Source: Brachypodium distachyon
Lineage: Eukaryota; Streptophyta; Magnoliopsida; Poales; Poaceae
Length of the DNA: 64,000 nucleotides
Reading direction: 5' to 3'
Assembly (NCBI RefSeq): GCF_000005505.3
Contig: NC_016131.3
Span: 18,807,501-18,871,500 of the forward strand
A program made the position numbers and the translations under genes. Shown piece by piece: positions 1-12,342 of the stretch (within the stretch, counting starts at the first letter, position 1; every line of letters starts with the position of its first letter). The notes beneath the pieces are model-generated. The model saw nothing but the letters and a program-made list of their open reading frames with translations. It was not told the origin of the DNA and did no database searches.

Positions 1-1972
1 TTGCGGCTCCGCATCCGGCAACAGCGCGCACACGTCGCAGGTGAGGCGCTTCACCGCGGCGTGGGATGGGAGAGCGTAAGCTCCCCCATGGATACAGGCG
101 ACGCCACGAGGCTCCTGGAAACCCGGCTCGTCGCCGCCGGAATAGTCGGACTCGCGCTGCTCCTCGGCGCGCGCCCTGTCACGCCCCCGAGGAGGGCGTT
201 CCCGCACAGCGAGGGGCTGGCTGCGCCCTCCTTGGGGTTCACCCCTACCGGCACCACCGCCTCGGACCTGCTCTGAGGTCGTTCGGGCAATCTCGGAAGA
301 GATGCCCGATGTCGCCACAATTGAAGCAGGCGGCGCGGCGCTCCTCGTGGCGTTGCTCCCGCCCCTGCTTGATCCTTGCAGGACGCGGCAACTCTGCGCA
401 TCATGGGTGGAGTTGTTGTGGATAGGGCAGCGGGGCGCGTCGCCCTGCTTCCTGCCAGACTCTCCCCCCGGCGAGGCCTTCTTCGTGGGCCTCGCAGCAG
501 GAGCCCCCGAGTCCGCAGCGAGGACTTGCTTCCCGCTGCGCTTACGGGAACCCTTCTTCTGCGAGCCCTCGCCAGGGCTCGTGGCAGCCTGGGCTGCCAG
601 CTCAGGCGCTAGGCGCCCCTCCTCGGCCATGGCGCACTTGTGTGCCAAGGCGTACAAGTCCTGCGTCGTCCGGATCCGATGCGTGCTCAGCTTCTCACGC
701 ATCTTGGGATCGCAGACGTTGATGGCGAAGGTGTTGATGATGGCGGCCGCTTCCGCCTCTGGGATAGAATAGGAGAGATTGGAGAAGCGGTTGACGAAGG
801 CCCGCAACGTCTCTCCCGGTTTTTGCACGATGGTGTGCAGCTCCGCCATGGTTCCCGGGCGCTTATAGCCGCCCTGGAACGCGCTCATGAACTGCTCGCG
901 CAGGTCTGCCCATGTGGCGACGGATCTGGCGGGCAGGTTGAGCAACCAGGTTCGCGCTGATCCCTTCAGGACCATCGGGAACCAGTTCGCCCTGACCTTG
1001 TCGTCGGCGCTGATGGCATGCATGCCCAGCGTATAGGTCAGGAGAAAATCTTTGGGGTTAGCGGTCCCGTCATACGCACCAACGCAGGCGCTTGGAACTT
1101 ACGGGGCCACACCACCCGCCGCAGCTCGCGCGTGAACGCAGTGCAACCGTCTTCTGGGCCCAGGGGAACGTCTTCTTGCTCCAGCGGGCGCTGACGCTCC
1201 ACCTCACGCCTGTGCCGGAGCTCGAAGCGCTGGCGCAAGTCCTCCTGCTGGCGGGCATTCAAGATGCCACGCGCATCGCCCCCCGGGACGGTGGGCGAGG
1301 AATTCGAGGACCCCTCCGGGCCCCCGTCTACCAGGCCCCGCTGAGGAGGGGGAGGGTTCTCCCCCTGTCACGAGGCAGGTGGCGCGCCTTCACGCTCTGA
1401 GTTCGGCCCATGGCCGGAGCCTACCGGGGCGCCCTCACCTTGCAGCTGCTGGGCGGCCAGGGCGAGAAGCGCTTCTAACTCCTTGCCCCACGTCTCATGC
1501 GCCGGCGTGCCTTGCTGCGGCTCGTACCGCACCATGACGCGCGCAGCGACGATGGCTTCAGCCGAGGTTCGTACGGGGGGCAACCGGTTTCCTGAACGGC
1601 TGCCTCCCGCCCTGGCCCCGGATGCCTCCGGGTGCATAGGGTGAGAGCCCCCAGGGGTCGCCCATGATGCGGCGTGCTCTGGGTGCCGCTGCCGCGGGGC
1701 ATCCTCGGGCCGCGACTCAACCCGCTGGCTGGCCCAGGCAACACCATGCGTGCTCGCCCGACTGCCCCCGGCACTGGGGGCATCCGGTCCCTTCGGCCGA
1801 TTGTCGGTCGACGGTCGAGGAGGCGGGGGAGGCAGCTGCGTTTGCTGCACCCTCGAGGGCTCGGGATTCTCTTGAACTCCCCCGACTCGGGTCGCACGTC
1901 ATGCGATCTCGTGTGCGCCGCTGGGGCCTCACGCGGGTCTATGCGGGAATCACCAGCCCGCTTGGGGGGCAT
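1..1972 (-). pseudogene. Gypsy retrotransposon gag remnant
   Basis: Minus-strand translation, broken over several frames, gives a plant Gypsy Gag. A proline-rich N-terminal part lies at about 1970-1370. A capsid-like Retrotrans_gag segment at about 1130-640 includes stretches such as WADLREQF and PGETLRAFVNRF. A CCHC zinc knuckle of the form CFNCGDIGH lies at about 345-300. The reading frame shifts near 1370 and 1040, so no single product can be made. The gene lies directly downstream of the PBS and 5' LTR at 2066-3073, the expected order for an element transcribed leftward. The pol region and 3' LTR would lie outside the window. The family name is not assigned. Confidence 0.85.
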
Positions 1973-2065
1973 GGTGACGAGACTCGTCGACGAAGAAGGG
2001 TGAAGCCGATGCCGACGGGAACCTCCGCTGCCGGCGATCTACCAGATGTCGTCCACTCCCGCGCC

Positions 2066-2083
2066 CCCTACCTGGCGCGCCAA
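2066..2083 (-). other. Gypsy primer binding site
   Basis: Directly inside the LTR end, the minus strand reads TTGGCGCGCCAGGTAGGG. This is the tRNA-primer site commonly seen in Triticeae Gypsy elements. It fixes the LTR boundary at 2085 and the direction of transcription. Confidence 0.7.
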
Positions 2084-2084
2084 A

Positions 2085-3073
2085 TGTCGTCGCACGGTGC
2101 TCCGACACCGGGGGCGTGCAGCCACGTCCCCCTTTTAGGTTCGGTAGGGGCGTCTGGGGCGGAGACCCGGTTATCACCGGCACGGCCGATGAGGCCCTAT
2201 GGGGCCGGTGAGACCAAGTGCCAAGAGGGCGCGCTAGTACCAGAACAAATGCACACCCGTTTTTTACCCAGGTTCGGGCCACCCGGAGGTGTAAAACCCT
2301 ACGTCCTGCCTGTCTGAACTGATATTGATTGCGGATCAAGCATTTACAAGTTCTCACCGGGCCAGTTCCCGGGCTTCCTCTCAATGTCTAAGTACTCCTC
2401 GCTATTCTCTGCTTGTTGTCTACCGGAACCAACTGATCAACTCACTATCCTCCCAACTGTCTGTCCCGTCAACCCTCTAACCCCCTTGACCGTTGGCATG
2501 GGTCCTCCTTTTATACACAAGGGGATGCCACATGTGCCACGGTGCATGGGCTACAAGTGTCCAACGGGGAGGCACGCAACACTCCCCGGTGAGCTGGTGG
2601 CATGCATGGGTGCCACCTCTGCTGCTAGGGGCCTAAGACCCTAGGATAGGATTGGACAACCACTGTTCCTTGGATCGACGGGTAACTACCCGTCGGTCGG
2701 CTCGTTTACTTAGCCGCGCGCCTTACTCCTTGCCTTGGTGGGACCGCGTGTTCCGCGCTCGCCACGCGCCCGCGCGGCGCTGTCCAGTGGACCCCACGAC
2801 CCGAGGCGGGGGCACGCGACCGGGAACCCCCAGTCCCCACAAGTCGACCCGGGGAGCACCCGGGCCCAGCGCACCCGGGAACCTCCTCCCGGGAAGCAGC
2901 TTCACGAGAGGTGCCTAAGCGGGAATGTTCCCCGAAGCCCCGCTAGCCCCTTTCGGGTTGGTAGCTTGCCGGGAAGCTCGTCGGCGCTCCCCGGGGTGAG
3001 ACCTTACCAGGAACCCGGGGGAGGGGCCCACGCGTCGCGCAACGGTGGTACCCCGGTTGCCACTGGTGCGACA
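2085..3073 (-). mobile_element. Gypsy 5' LTR, 989 bp
   Basis: On the plus strand it starts TGTCGTCGCACGG and ends GTGCGACA, giving a short terminal inverted repeat TGTCG/CGACA. It separates the PBS and gag on its left from copia integrase sequence on its right. The copia reading frame stops abruptly at 3074 after the conserved NRAPSKSVETT stretch, which marks the insertion point. The flanking 5 bp, GTGTC at 3074-3078, would be the target duplication; its partner lies off the left edge. Confidence 0.8.
2507..2516 (-). promoter_or_regulatory. TATA box of Gypsy LTR
   Basis: The minus strand reads GTATAAAAGGAGG inside the LTR, correctly placed to start a genomic transcript running left through gag. 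Activity is inferred only. Confidence 0.55.
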
Positions 3074-4985
3074 GTGTCGTTTCAACGGATTTAGATGGTG
3101 CCCTATTTAAAGTAAATGCGGCTGTCTCTAATGCATAACCCCAAAACGACAGTGGCAAATCAGTAAGACACATCATAGACCGTACCATATCTAATAAAGT
3201 ACGATTACGACGTTCGGACACACCATTACGTTGTGGTGTTCCAGGCGGCGTAAGTTGTGAAACAATTCCACATTGTCTTAAATGTGTGCCAAACTCGTAA
3301 CTCAAATATTCACCTCCACGATCCGATCGTAGAAATTTAATTTTCTTGTTACGATGGTTCTCCACTTCATTCTGAAATTCCTTGAACTTTTCAAATGTTT
3401 CAGACTTGTGTTTCATTAAGTAAATATACCCATATCTAGTCAAGTCATCTGTGAAGGTTAGGAAGTAACGATATCCACCGCGCGTTGTAACGCTCATTGG
3501 TCCCCACACATCAGTATGTATGATTTCCAAGAAGTCACTTGCCCGTTCCATTATGCCTGAAAACGAGGTTCTAGTCATCTTACCCATGAGGCATGGTTCA
3601 CATGTATCAATAATGATTCAAAATCAAGTGATTCAAGTAGTCCATCAGAATGGAGTTTCTTCATGCGTTTTATACCAATATGACCTAGACGGCAGTGCCA
3701 CAAATATGTGGAACTATCATTATCCACTTTGCACCTTTTGGCATTAACATTATGAATATGTGTATCACTACTATCGAGACTTAATAGAATAAACCATTCA
3801 CAAGTGGTGCATGACCATAAAAGATATTACTCATATAAATCGAACAACCATTATTCTCTGATTTAAATGAATAACCGTCTTGCATTAAACAAGATCCTGA
3901 TATAATGTTCATGCTCAACGCAGGCACCAAATAACAATTACTAAGGTTTAAAACTAATCCCGAAGGTAAATGTAGAGGGAGCGTGCCGACGGCGATCACA
4001 TCAACTTTTGATCCATTCCCGACGCGCATAGTCACCTCATCTCTTGCTAGTCTTTGTTTATTCTGCAGCTCCTGTTTCGAGTTACAAATGTGAGCAACTG
4101 AACCAGTATCAAATACCCAGGTGCTACTACGAGTACTAGTAAGGTACACATCAATAACATGTATATCAAATATACCTTTGACGTTGCCAGCCTTCTTATC
4201 TGCCAAGTACTTGGGGCAGTTACGCTTTCAGTGGCCAGTCCCCTGGCAGTAGAAGCACTCAGTATCCCGCTTAGGTCCAGATTTGGGCTTCTTCACGAGA
4301 GTGGCAACAGTTTTGCCACCCTTCTTGAAATTTCCCTTCTTTCCCTTTGCCTTCTTAAAACTGGTGGTCTTATTGACCATCAACACTTGATGCTCCTTCT
4401 TAATTTCCACCTCCGCGGTTTTTAACATCGCGAGGAGCTGAGGAAGTGTCCTATCCATCCCTTGCATATTGTAGTTCACCACAAAGCTTTTATAGCTAGG
4501 TGGTAGTGACTGAAGAACCCGGTCAATGCCTAATTCATTAGGAATCCCAATTCCCAGTTGTCTCAGGCGGTCGGCGTACCCAGACATTCTGAGCACGTGC
4601 TCACTAATGGAGCTGTTCTCCTCCATCTTGCAGTTAAAGAACTTTTCGGAGGCTTCAAACCTCTCTGCACGGGCTTGGGTCTGAAACAAAGTATTCAGTT
4701 CTCCAATCATAGCATATGCCGTTTGGTGCTCAAAACGCTTTTGGAGCTTAGGTTCCATACCAAGCAAGAGGCCGCACCTACTACATTGTGGTCCTCAGAT
4801 TGAGTCAGCCAGACGTTCCTAACGTCAGCAGACTCAGTTGCTGCATCAAAAACATAAACCTTTTTGGCAGCTTCGAGGATAATCCTCACATTACGGAACC
4901 AGTCCGTAAAGTTGCTTCCATTGGACTTTAGTTTATCTTTCTCTAGGAGAGTATTCATATTGAACGTAGTACGATCCATTGATCT
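3074..4985 (-). pseudogene. BARE/Angela-like copia gag-protease-integrase remnant
   Basis: The minus strand encodes, in order, a Ty1/copia Gag from about 4980 (MDRTTFNMNTLLEKDK), a CCHC knuckle at about 4255-4215, an aspartic protease with the DTG motif (WVFDTGS) near 4100, a GAG-pre-integrase part around 3780-3600 and the integrase core at about 3550-3080 (IHTDVWGPM, LRSDRGGEY, TPQRNGVSERRNRT). Breaks seen: a frameshift near 4768, an in-frame stop in the zinc knuckle at 4228-4230 and a frameshift near 3782. The integrase is truncated at 3074 by the Gypsy insertion. Reverse transcriptase and RNase H would lie beyond the Gypsy element, outside the window. The copy cannot be autonomous. Confidence 0.9.
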
Positions 4986-6222
4986 ACAGTATATTTGCAA
5001 AGACAATTAGACTATGTTCATGATAATTAGTTCAAGCTAATCAAATTACTAATGAACTCCCACTAAAATCAACATCCCTCTGGTTGTTTAGTGACACATG
5101 ATCCAAATCCACTACACCAAGTCCGATCATCACGTGAGATGGAGTAGCTTCAATGGTGAACATCAACATGTTGATCATATCATTCATATGACTCATGTTT
5201 AACCTTTCGGTTCCTTGTGTTCCGAGGCCATGTCTGTACATGCTAGGCTCGTCAAGTTAACCAAAGTATTTCTGCATGTAAAATTGGCTTACACCCGTTG
5301 TATGCGAACGTAGAGTTTATAACACGCGATCATCAAGTGGTGCTTCAAAACGACAAACTTTTGCAACGGTGCATACTAAGGGAGAACACATTATTATCTT
5401 GATATTAATAATGAGGGTTCATCTTATAATGCTACCGTCGTCAACTAAGCACAATAAGATGCATAAAAGGGATAAACATCACATGCATAAATAATGTGAC
5501 ATGATATGGCCTCTTCTTCATGTGCCTTTGATCTCCATCTCCAAAGCACGGGCATGATCTCCATCATCACTAGCCTGTCGCCTAGGTCCTCGGGCGTCAA
5601 GTATAGTTGCCTCCACCAACTATTGCTACTACAACTATTGCTGCTACTAGTGATAAAGTAAAGCAATTACATGGTGATTAAAACGTTGACACGAAGGTCA
5701 TACAATAATTAATGAGACAACCATACGGCTCCTGCCGGTTGCCAAACTCATCGACATGCAAGTCGTGAAATATTACAAAACATGATCATCTCATACATCA
5801 AATATATCATATCATATCTTGGCCATACCACATCACATGCCCCTGCAAAAACAAGTTAGACGCTTGTACTTTGTTGTTGCATGTTTTACGTGGCTTTAGG
5901 GGCTGCACTAAAAGAACCGTTCTTACTTACGCAAGAGCCACAACGGTGACATACAAATTGCTTATTAACCATATAGGCCTCCCATTGCAAATCAGATTTC
6001 AACTATAGTGGGAGAGACAGACACCCGCCAGCCGCATATGCAATACAAGTTGCATGTCATTGCAGAACCGGTCTCTTGTGTGATGACAAGTAAGGTTAGT
6101 ACGGGCCGCTTCATCCCACTATCCCGCGAAATCCAAAGTGCACAAAAGAGGTAGCAACATGAACATCAACGCCCACAACCAAATTGTGTTCTACTCGTAC
6201 AAAACATCTACGCATAGATCTA
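4986..6222 (-). other. copia 5' leader, no gene seen
   Basis: This is the stretch between gag and the primer binding site of the copia element. Only short chance ORFs are present on both strands. It is the untranslated leader of the retrotransposon. Confidence 0.6.
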
Positions 6223-6234
6223 GCTCTGATACCA
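6223..6234 (-). other. copia primer binding site (initiator tRNA-Met)
   Basis: The minus strand reads TGGTATCAGAGC, the classic match to the 3' end of initiator methionine tRNA. It starts one base inside the LTR end at 6236. Confidence 0.9.
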
Positions 6235-6235
6235 C

Positions 6236-7579
6236 TGATGGGTTCGTTGCATGGAAAACAAAAAATTTCCTACGAGATGTGCGGAAGAAACCCAAGATCA
6301 TATCTAGTAGATGTAAGTAACGAGAGGGATAATGAGCATCATGCCCTCATAGACCACAAAGCGTTACGATCACGAGATCGTTGTTGGCGTAGTGGTACTT
6401 TCGATGAGATCGATCTCAATGCCGAACGTACGTCAGCTCCTTGGTATCCACACGTACGGCTTGATGTCATCTCCTTCTTGATCCAGCAAGATGATGGGAG
6501 AGGTTGACGAGATCCCGGCAGCACGACGGTGTTGTGTAGGATATGGTGGAGAACTCCACGGGCAGGGCTTCGCTGCGCACGGGAGAGAAGGAGAGGGGCT
6601 CAGGAGAGAGAGATCCAGCTGAGGGCTTGGTGTGTTCTCTCCCCCTGCCCCTCCCCTCTATTTATATAGGGGTGGTGGTCAGGGTTTGCCCCTCCTCCAA
6701 GAAGATGCTAGGGCTGGCTAGGGGAGTCCCAGAAGGATTCCTCCTTCTGCCCGGCCTCCCCCACGTACTTCCACCTTACGGTGGAGAGTACCCACATTTC
6801 CTCTCTTTCCCCTAATGGGCCTTAGATTGCTCTAATTAATTACTATAGGCCCAATTAAATTCTCAAGAATATTCTGGAAAATTCCAGAACCTTTTGAGAA
6901 CTTCCGAAACTTTCTAAAACATTCCCGGTCCATACCGGAAAATATCACCATACCTAGTTCAATCTCGTTACCGGCAAGTTCTCTTTACTCGTACCGCAAT
7001 ATAACATCCCCGTGACTAAACACATTAGTCACATGCTTGCAAGCTCATTAGGATGTTATATTACCGAGAGGGCTCCGTCACTTGGAGTGACAAATCCCAG
7101 TCTTGATACATACAACCCAACAAGCACCTTCCGAGATACCTGAAGAACACCTTTATGATCACCTAGTTACGAGATGACGGTTGATGTCCACAAAGTATTC
7201 TTCCGGTACTAGGGAGTGACATGATCTCATGGTCTAAGGAAATGATACTTGAGACAATAAAAGCATTAGCAATTTAAACTTAAGTGATTCGATCAAAAGC
7301 TATGCTTAGGTTTGGCTCTGTCCATCACATCATTCTCCTAATGGTATGACCTCATTAATAAATGACAACGCATGTCTATGGTTAGGAAACCTTAACCATC
7401 TTTTAATCAACGAGCTAATCTAGTAGAGGCGTATTAGGAACACGGTATTTGTTTATTTAGCCACACGTGTATTTAGTTTCCTGTCAATACAATTATAACA
7501 TGGATAATAAACATTTATCAAAAACAAAAAAATATGATAATAACAAATTTATTATTGCCTGTAGGGCATATTTCCAACA
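6236..7579 (-). mobile_element. BARE1/Angela/WIS-type copia 5' LTR, 1344 bp
   Basis: Read on minus it starts TGTTGGAAATATGCCCTA, the characteristic start of the Triticeae BARE1/Angela/WIS LTRs, and ends CATCA next to the PBS. A TATA box (CTATATAAATAG on minus) lies at 6658-6669. The flanking GGACA at 7580-7584 is the expected 5-bp target duplication; its partner is outside the window. The family resemblance is from memory of the LTR start. Confidence 0.85.
6658..6669 (-). promoter_or_regulatory. TATA box of copia LTR
   Basis: CTATATAAATAG on the minus strand inside the LTR is a good TATA match, placed to drive leftward transcription of the element. Confidence 0.6.
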
Positions 7580-7965
7580 GGACAGCCCTCGATGTGCTCC
7601 TCGGCCGAGAAAGCGGAAGCCCTTGCTTGCCTCAATGGACTCACTGCCTGTGGTTTGCAGCAGAATCTGAACGTCGTGCTGGAGAGCGACTGCCAATCGC
7701 TGATCAAAAGCCTACAGGACGGGCCGGACGACTGCTCCTCCAACTGCTTCCTGTTGCGTTCCATTATGGGTATAAGTTTAGCTGGATTGGTAGATCGGGC
7801 AATCTGTTAGCGCATTGTCTTGCGAGCTTCGCGAGAGAGGGCAGGTCCTCTGGTGGTTGTGTGGGTTCTGTACCCAGGCCTGTGCTTGGACGCAATCCCT
7901 GAAGCTTGTATCTCTGGCTTAGTGCCTTCTGAATGAAATCTGCCCCTTGCAAAAAAGAAAGAAAA
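7580..7965 (+). pseudogene. LINE-type RNase H (RVT_3) 3' fragment
   Basis: Plus-strand translation gives AEALACLNGLTACG...VVLESDCQSLIKSL, the core of the plant RNase H-like domain found at the end of non-LTR retrotransposons and related genes. After a frame change near 7760 the frame continues FSWIGRSGNLLAHCLASFA, the C-terminal part of the same domain. A 3' end with an A-rich tail follows near 7950. The 5' side is cut by the copia LTR at 7580, so the missing part probably lies on the far side of that element. Confidence 0.75.
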
Positions 7966-8280
7966 GTTAAACTCAAATTTCTCCAGTAGTGATATATTCC
8001 CTCCTACGAGTACCATCCATTTCCTTTTTGAGAAATCTCATCCATTTCTTTTTTCAGGAATCCCATCCATTCGAAACCCTCTAAATTAGTCATCAATTCA
8101 TCCCATAAATTTCTACTGATTGCTCTCTTCGTTTAGAAAGCCTATCCCCGCATTCTCAAGATCGAATATCCAAATACTCCAACGACGGGGACAAAAATGA
8201 CCTTTCGCCACCGGATAGGATCGCTGGGACGGCATCGCCGCATCGGCATTCATTTCGACGTTAGCTGTTCATCACTAACT
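7966..8280. other. intergenic, no gene seen
   Basis: This AT-richer stretch lies between the LINE fragment and the next gene. It should hold the distal promoter of the RAMP4-like gene, but no clear TATA box was recognised. Confidence 0.4.
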
Positions 8281-8549
8281 TTCAGAAACCCAACGACACG
8301 TCACCCGGGATCACGCTAGTAGTGTAGGCGCAGGTAGCCCACGGGAAAACTCAGGAGCGGTTTGGCCTGAAGCCCTGAACGCAAATAAAGCCCGACCGGT
8401 CTCGGACCACCACCACCCCCACCACAGCTTCCAACCTCGTCGCATCGCACGCACGAGCCCGTCTCCATCTCCCAGATTCCTCCGCAGCTGCGCGCCTCTC
8501 CGTCTTCCGCCGCGTCCCGGTTGTCGGCGACGATCCGATCAGCGTCGCC

Positions 8550-11048
8550 ATGGTGAGCACTCCCACCCCCCCACCCCCCCCCCCCCCACCCCCGCGCCCG
8601 TCGTCTCCCATCCTCCACGGTTGCTTAATTGTTCGGTCCTGTTAAGAGGAAATCTGCGCCGTTCGACGTTACTCGGCTCGGGAGTCTCGGTCTCTCGGAG
8701 CGAAATTCTGGCAGATCCGCGAGCGGTCTGACTCATGACCCTTTTCGGAAGCGCAAATCCTCGTGTTTTGCTTGCTCATCGGTTGGATCGAGGGTCGATC
8801 TTTGGCTTTTCGTGTGCACTGGAGTCAGGACCTGACTGATGTGGATATATTGTATTGTATGGTAGATTCTGTTAGTGCTTTTTTTTACGGAAGAACATTC
8901 GCTCTAGAAGAATCTTGCTTTTAAAAAAGACGCACACTTTGCAGGGTTCACTTTCTAGCAAGTTTTGTATGTCTGTTTTTTTTCATGTTGGCAGTCACAT
9001 GGAACAGAGAATCCTAGCATCGTCTTTATGGAAATGTTTCATAAAGATGCAAGTGTTTTTTTCTTTCAGAAAGGAGATGCAAGTTTTCCTTGCAGATTTA
9101 TGCTATATGTAGTTAGTATTATACGATATGATGTTCCTGGCATCCTGTAGTTTATATTGTTGGTTTTTGTGAAATGCTTGATGCGTTCTTCCCCATGCAA
9201 GGCTTAGAAGATGCGTGACAACATCCCTTTTATTGCCACCATGCAAAATTTCAGTTTAGACTCTAGAATACTGAGCCAGTGGTCGAATTTTCTGATTATG
9301 AATGATACTATGCCAATTCTGGATCAGTTTTGCATTATCTTTACTCGTGTAAACAGGGCAATCGGTGGCGATGGTCGGTTCACCTCATTCTTCCCATCTT
9401 ATGTGAACCATTAGATCTCTGGCAGATAAGATCTAACGATCAGGGATTAGTCGTGATCAGGATTCGCCAAATTTAGGGTGAGATGTTATTTTTCTATGTT
9501 ATTCTGGCCCATGAGCTATATCACCAGCTTTAATTATATACTAAAATAATAGATCAAGCGAAGGCAGGGAAGTCGTAACCCACGAAGTAAACCTTGATTT
9601 AACACTTCTACTAGATCTTATACCAGTTAAATTCTCAAATCTACTTTGCTGGTTCATCCCGTCACCTCTTCAAAAGGGAAATGGAATTTTATCCCCATAG
9701 CTAATTGTGTAAATCATTAGCCCAGATGAGAAATAAATCTGCGAAACAAACCGAACTTCAGGAAATAGGGCGTCAATTAGCTGGTCATGGCATCATAGGG
9801 CATTAGGGCTTACCTTGATTAATCTTTTGTATGTAGCTGAAAGTTTCAGTGTATGGAATTATTGGCGTCGACTCATCTGGAGTATAGTAATAACTGTGTT
9901 GTGCGTAGTTAACATACCATCCTTATTGTCATTGCAGTTCAGTCCCATCTCCCTTGAAACTATGCACATCATGAATGCTATTTCCCTGATTTATGTTGTT
10001 ACCCTTTTTTATTGATGTTGCATTTCCGGACTTCTTTTCTGCAGACTACCTCGAGGCGTGTCGCTGATAGGAAAATAGCACGTTTTGACAAGAATATCAC
10101 AAAAAGGGGTTCTGTTCCTGAGACAGTCAAGAAAGGAAATGATTATCCTGTTGGACCTATTGTGCTTGGATTTTTTGTCTTCGTTGTTGTTGGATCATGT
10201 AAGTTTCTGAATTTATGATGTTATTATTATTATATATTTGCTGATCTTCACGCATACTCCAGTCATTTACTATGTCAGTTTACCAGCCAAAACAGCTCAG
10301 AACAAAAAAAAATCCAAATGTGTAGATCGAATAAAACGCAATTTCCGAAGTTATTAATCTAGCAAAGCTCATTTGTCTCGAAGAGTTTGCGGAGTTCCTT
10401 TTATTGCAATACCAGACTGTGCTAGACTGCAAACTTCTTTGCAAAACTAGACTGTGCTAAACTGCTATCTTCTTGGTGAACAGAACTGTTAGTTGTGAGG
10501 TACTCGGCAGTTACAATCTACAGCATTACTTTGTTTCGAACATCATGTTCACTTTTTTGGTGTAGTACTTAAGTCACTTATTATTTGTCAGTCCTTATAA
10601 AAAAGGTTAAAAACTGGAATCCTGCTCTGGTTGATTCCAAAATGGTCGGATGGTTTACTTCAGATAGGTTCTTGACAGCTAGTACTACCATCCATGTCAT
10701 TAGCTGCTCTAATCTGATGATGGAAAATAATTTATTTGTGTAAATATTGAACTTGTAATTCACATTGAAGGATTTAGAACATACATGTCACCTGGGTTGT
10801 TTGTTTTGTCTGGCTTTGAGCCTATTAAAAAGTAGTGATGTACACTTGTGTTCCAAATATGTAGAAGCAACCTCTTTCTTTGTAAAATTCTCACACTGTA
10901 AATAAAAACCATGCAGCTGTTTCAGTCTTTGCCATGGCACGTAATTTTGGTTAACTTTATGGACGTTTTATTAACTCATTTGTCTTCTATTCTTTGTGCA
11001 GCTCTCTTTCAGATCATCAGGACAGCCTCAAGTGGTGGTATCTTCTGA
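8550..11048 (+). CDS. RAMP4: RAMP4/SERP1-like stress-associated ER membrane protein, 67 aa
   Basis: There are three coding exons: 8550-8552 (only the ATG), 10045-10198 and 11002-11048. Introns begin GTGAGC and GTAAGT and end GCAG and GCAG. The joined product starts MTTSRRVADRKIARFDKN, contains NITKRGSVPET, has one hydrophobic segment (VGPIVLGFFVFVVVGSS) and ends SSGGIF. This matches the small tail-anchored RAMP4/SERP1 family at its usual length. Family members associate with the Sec61 translocon and stabilise membrane proteins during ER stress. The ATG is the last codon of exon 1, so exon 1 is otherwise 5' UTR, and intron 1 (about 1.49 kb) separates the start codon from the rest. The gene is too fragmented to show as one ORF. 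It looks intact. Confidence 0.93.
8565..8595. repeat. poly-C tract in intron 1
   Basis: A nearly pure C run broken by single A residues begins a few bases after the exon 1 donor of the RAMP4-like gene. Confidence 0.9.
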
Positions 11049-12342
11049 GGAGAATAGTCATCCGCCTATAGTGATCATGAACAGGGTTGTCATATGCAGT
11101 TTTTGTTGTCAGTTTAAAGATAGAAGTGAATGACATACCTGGTACCTGTGATGTTGTTATCCTTTTACCATTGTACTTGGAGTTTAAGTTATATGGAGGT
11201 CATACCAGCTATATACTGCTAAGTGCTAATCTTTGCTGCTATGGTCATTACTCTCTTATATGTTAGCTCTCTTCCATCTTAAGTAATGAAAAGCAGCGCT
11301 GCTTTTTCGTAAAAAATAAAATTACTCTCTTATATCCGGTTATAAATTGCGTTAGATGTGGATTTGTAGGATCATACTCCAATTCAGTGTGGGTCATAGG
11401 TCGATGTCCTCTGGCGAAGAAACACTCCTATTTTTGCTTGAGCTACAATCTGTTCTACAGGCCTCTGCCTCCCCAAACTAGCTTCTTTCTGGTCAAAGAG
11501 AAGATCAATACCCATCCTAGCAACCAACCCAGTTGTTTTTCAAGGGGGAGAATGGTTAGCACTTCGCAGTTCTTTCCGGAAAGAAAAGATGCAAATTTTG
11601 CGATGGCATCTTCCTACATTCTCGTTGTTTCGACGTACTCGGTTCTGCACCTGACGAATTGAGGTTATACTTGCTCCCTGGTAATCAGGGTTGCTGTTAT
11701 TAGTCAACCACACCGAGAGAGTTTCTTGGGCGTGTGGAACTTGGTTTCAGGAGGAGTTCGTTGCATAGTTACTGGATTGCGACCGCGTCATCCAGAGATA
11801 GAGAAATGCTCATGCAGAGGAGAAAAGAAGGATCCAGCTCACCATCTCCGGCATATGTGAGCCACGCTGAAAGACGAATTCGTCCGGAGAGGTTCACCCT
11901 GCAGTCTGCAGGGATGGAGAAGGTCGTTGCTGACTGAGAGATTTTTTGTGTGTGCTTGAGCCAGGTAAAATTATCCCAGCTTAGTTGCTAATTGGATCTT
12001 CTTGAGAACCGAGATTTAAATGAGGTTATATATCCTCAAATTCATTTCCTTCTTTTTTTTTTCTTCTTCTCCTGGCAATTCTTGTTCAGATTTCTGAAGA
12101 GATGCCGAATTTGTCGTGAGAAACCGAAGTAGTAGAGGTATAGTGACAACACTGACACCCCTGTAGTGGGCAGATCTTTGGTGTCAATGCTCAACCGAGT
12201 TGTTCGATCAACAATTTTCACGCGCAATCGAGCTTCATACACCCGTTTCTTGTTCGTCAGACCTGATCTTACGTGAATTCACCGAAATGCAGATCAGTAC
12301 CCTGCCGAAAGATCGCCGGGGACTGCGTAATAGCCACCGGAC
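11049..12342. other. 3' UTR and intergenic spacer
   Basis: The first 200-300 bases are probably the 3' UTR of the RAMP4-like gene, with A-rich sequence near 11290-11325. The rest shows only short chance ORFs. It must include the original promoter of the PLT-like pseudogene at 12343; no convincing TATA box was recognised. Confidence 0.45.

Noticed and set aside
9815..10218. Open frames in the RAMP4-like gene at 9815-10015 and 10012-10218
   Set aside because: The first is intronic. The second contains exon 2 read without splicing and with an upstream intronic ATG.
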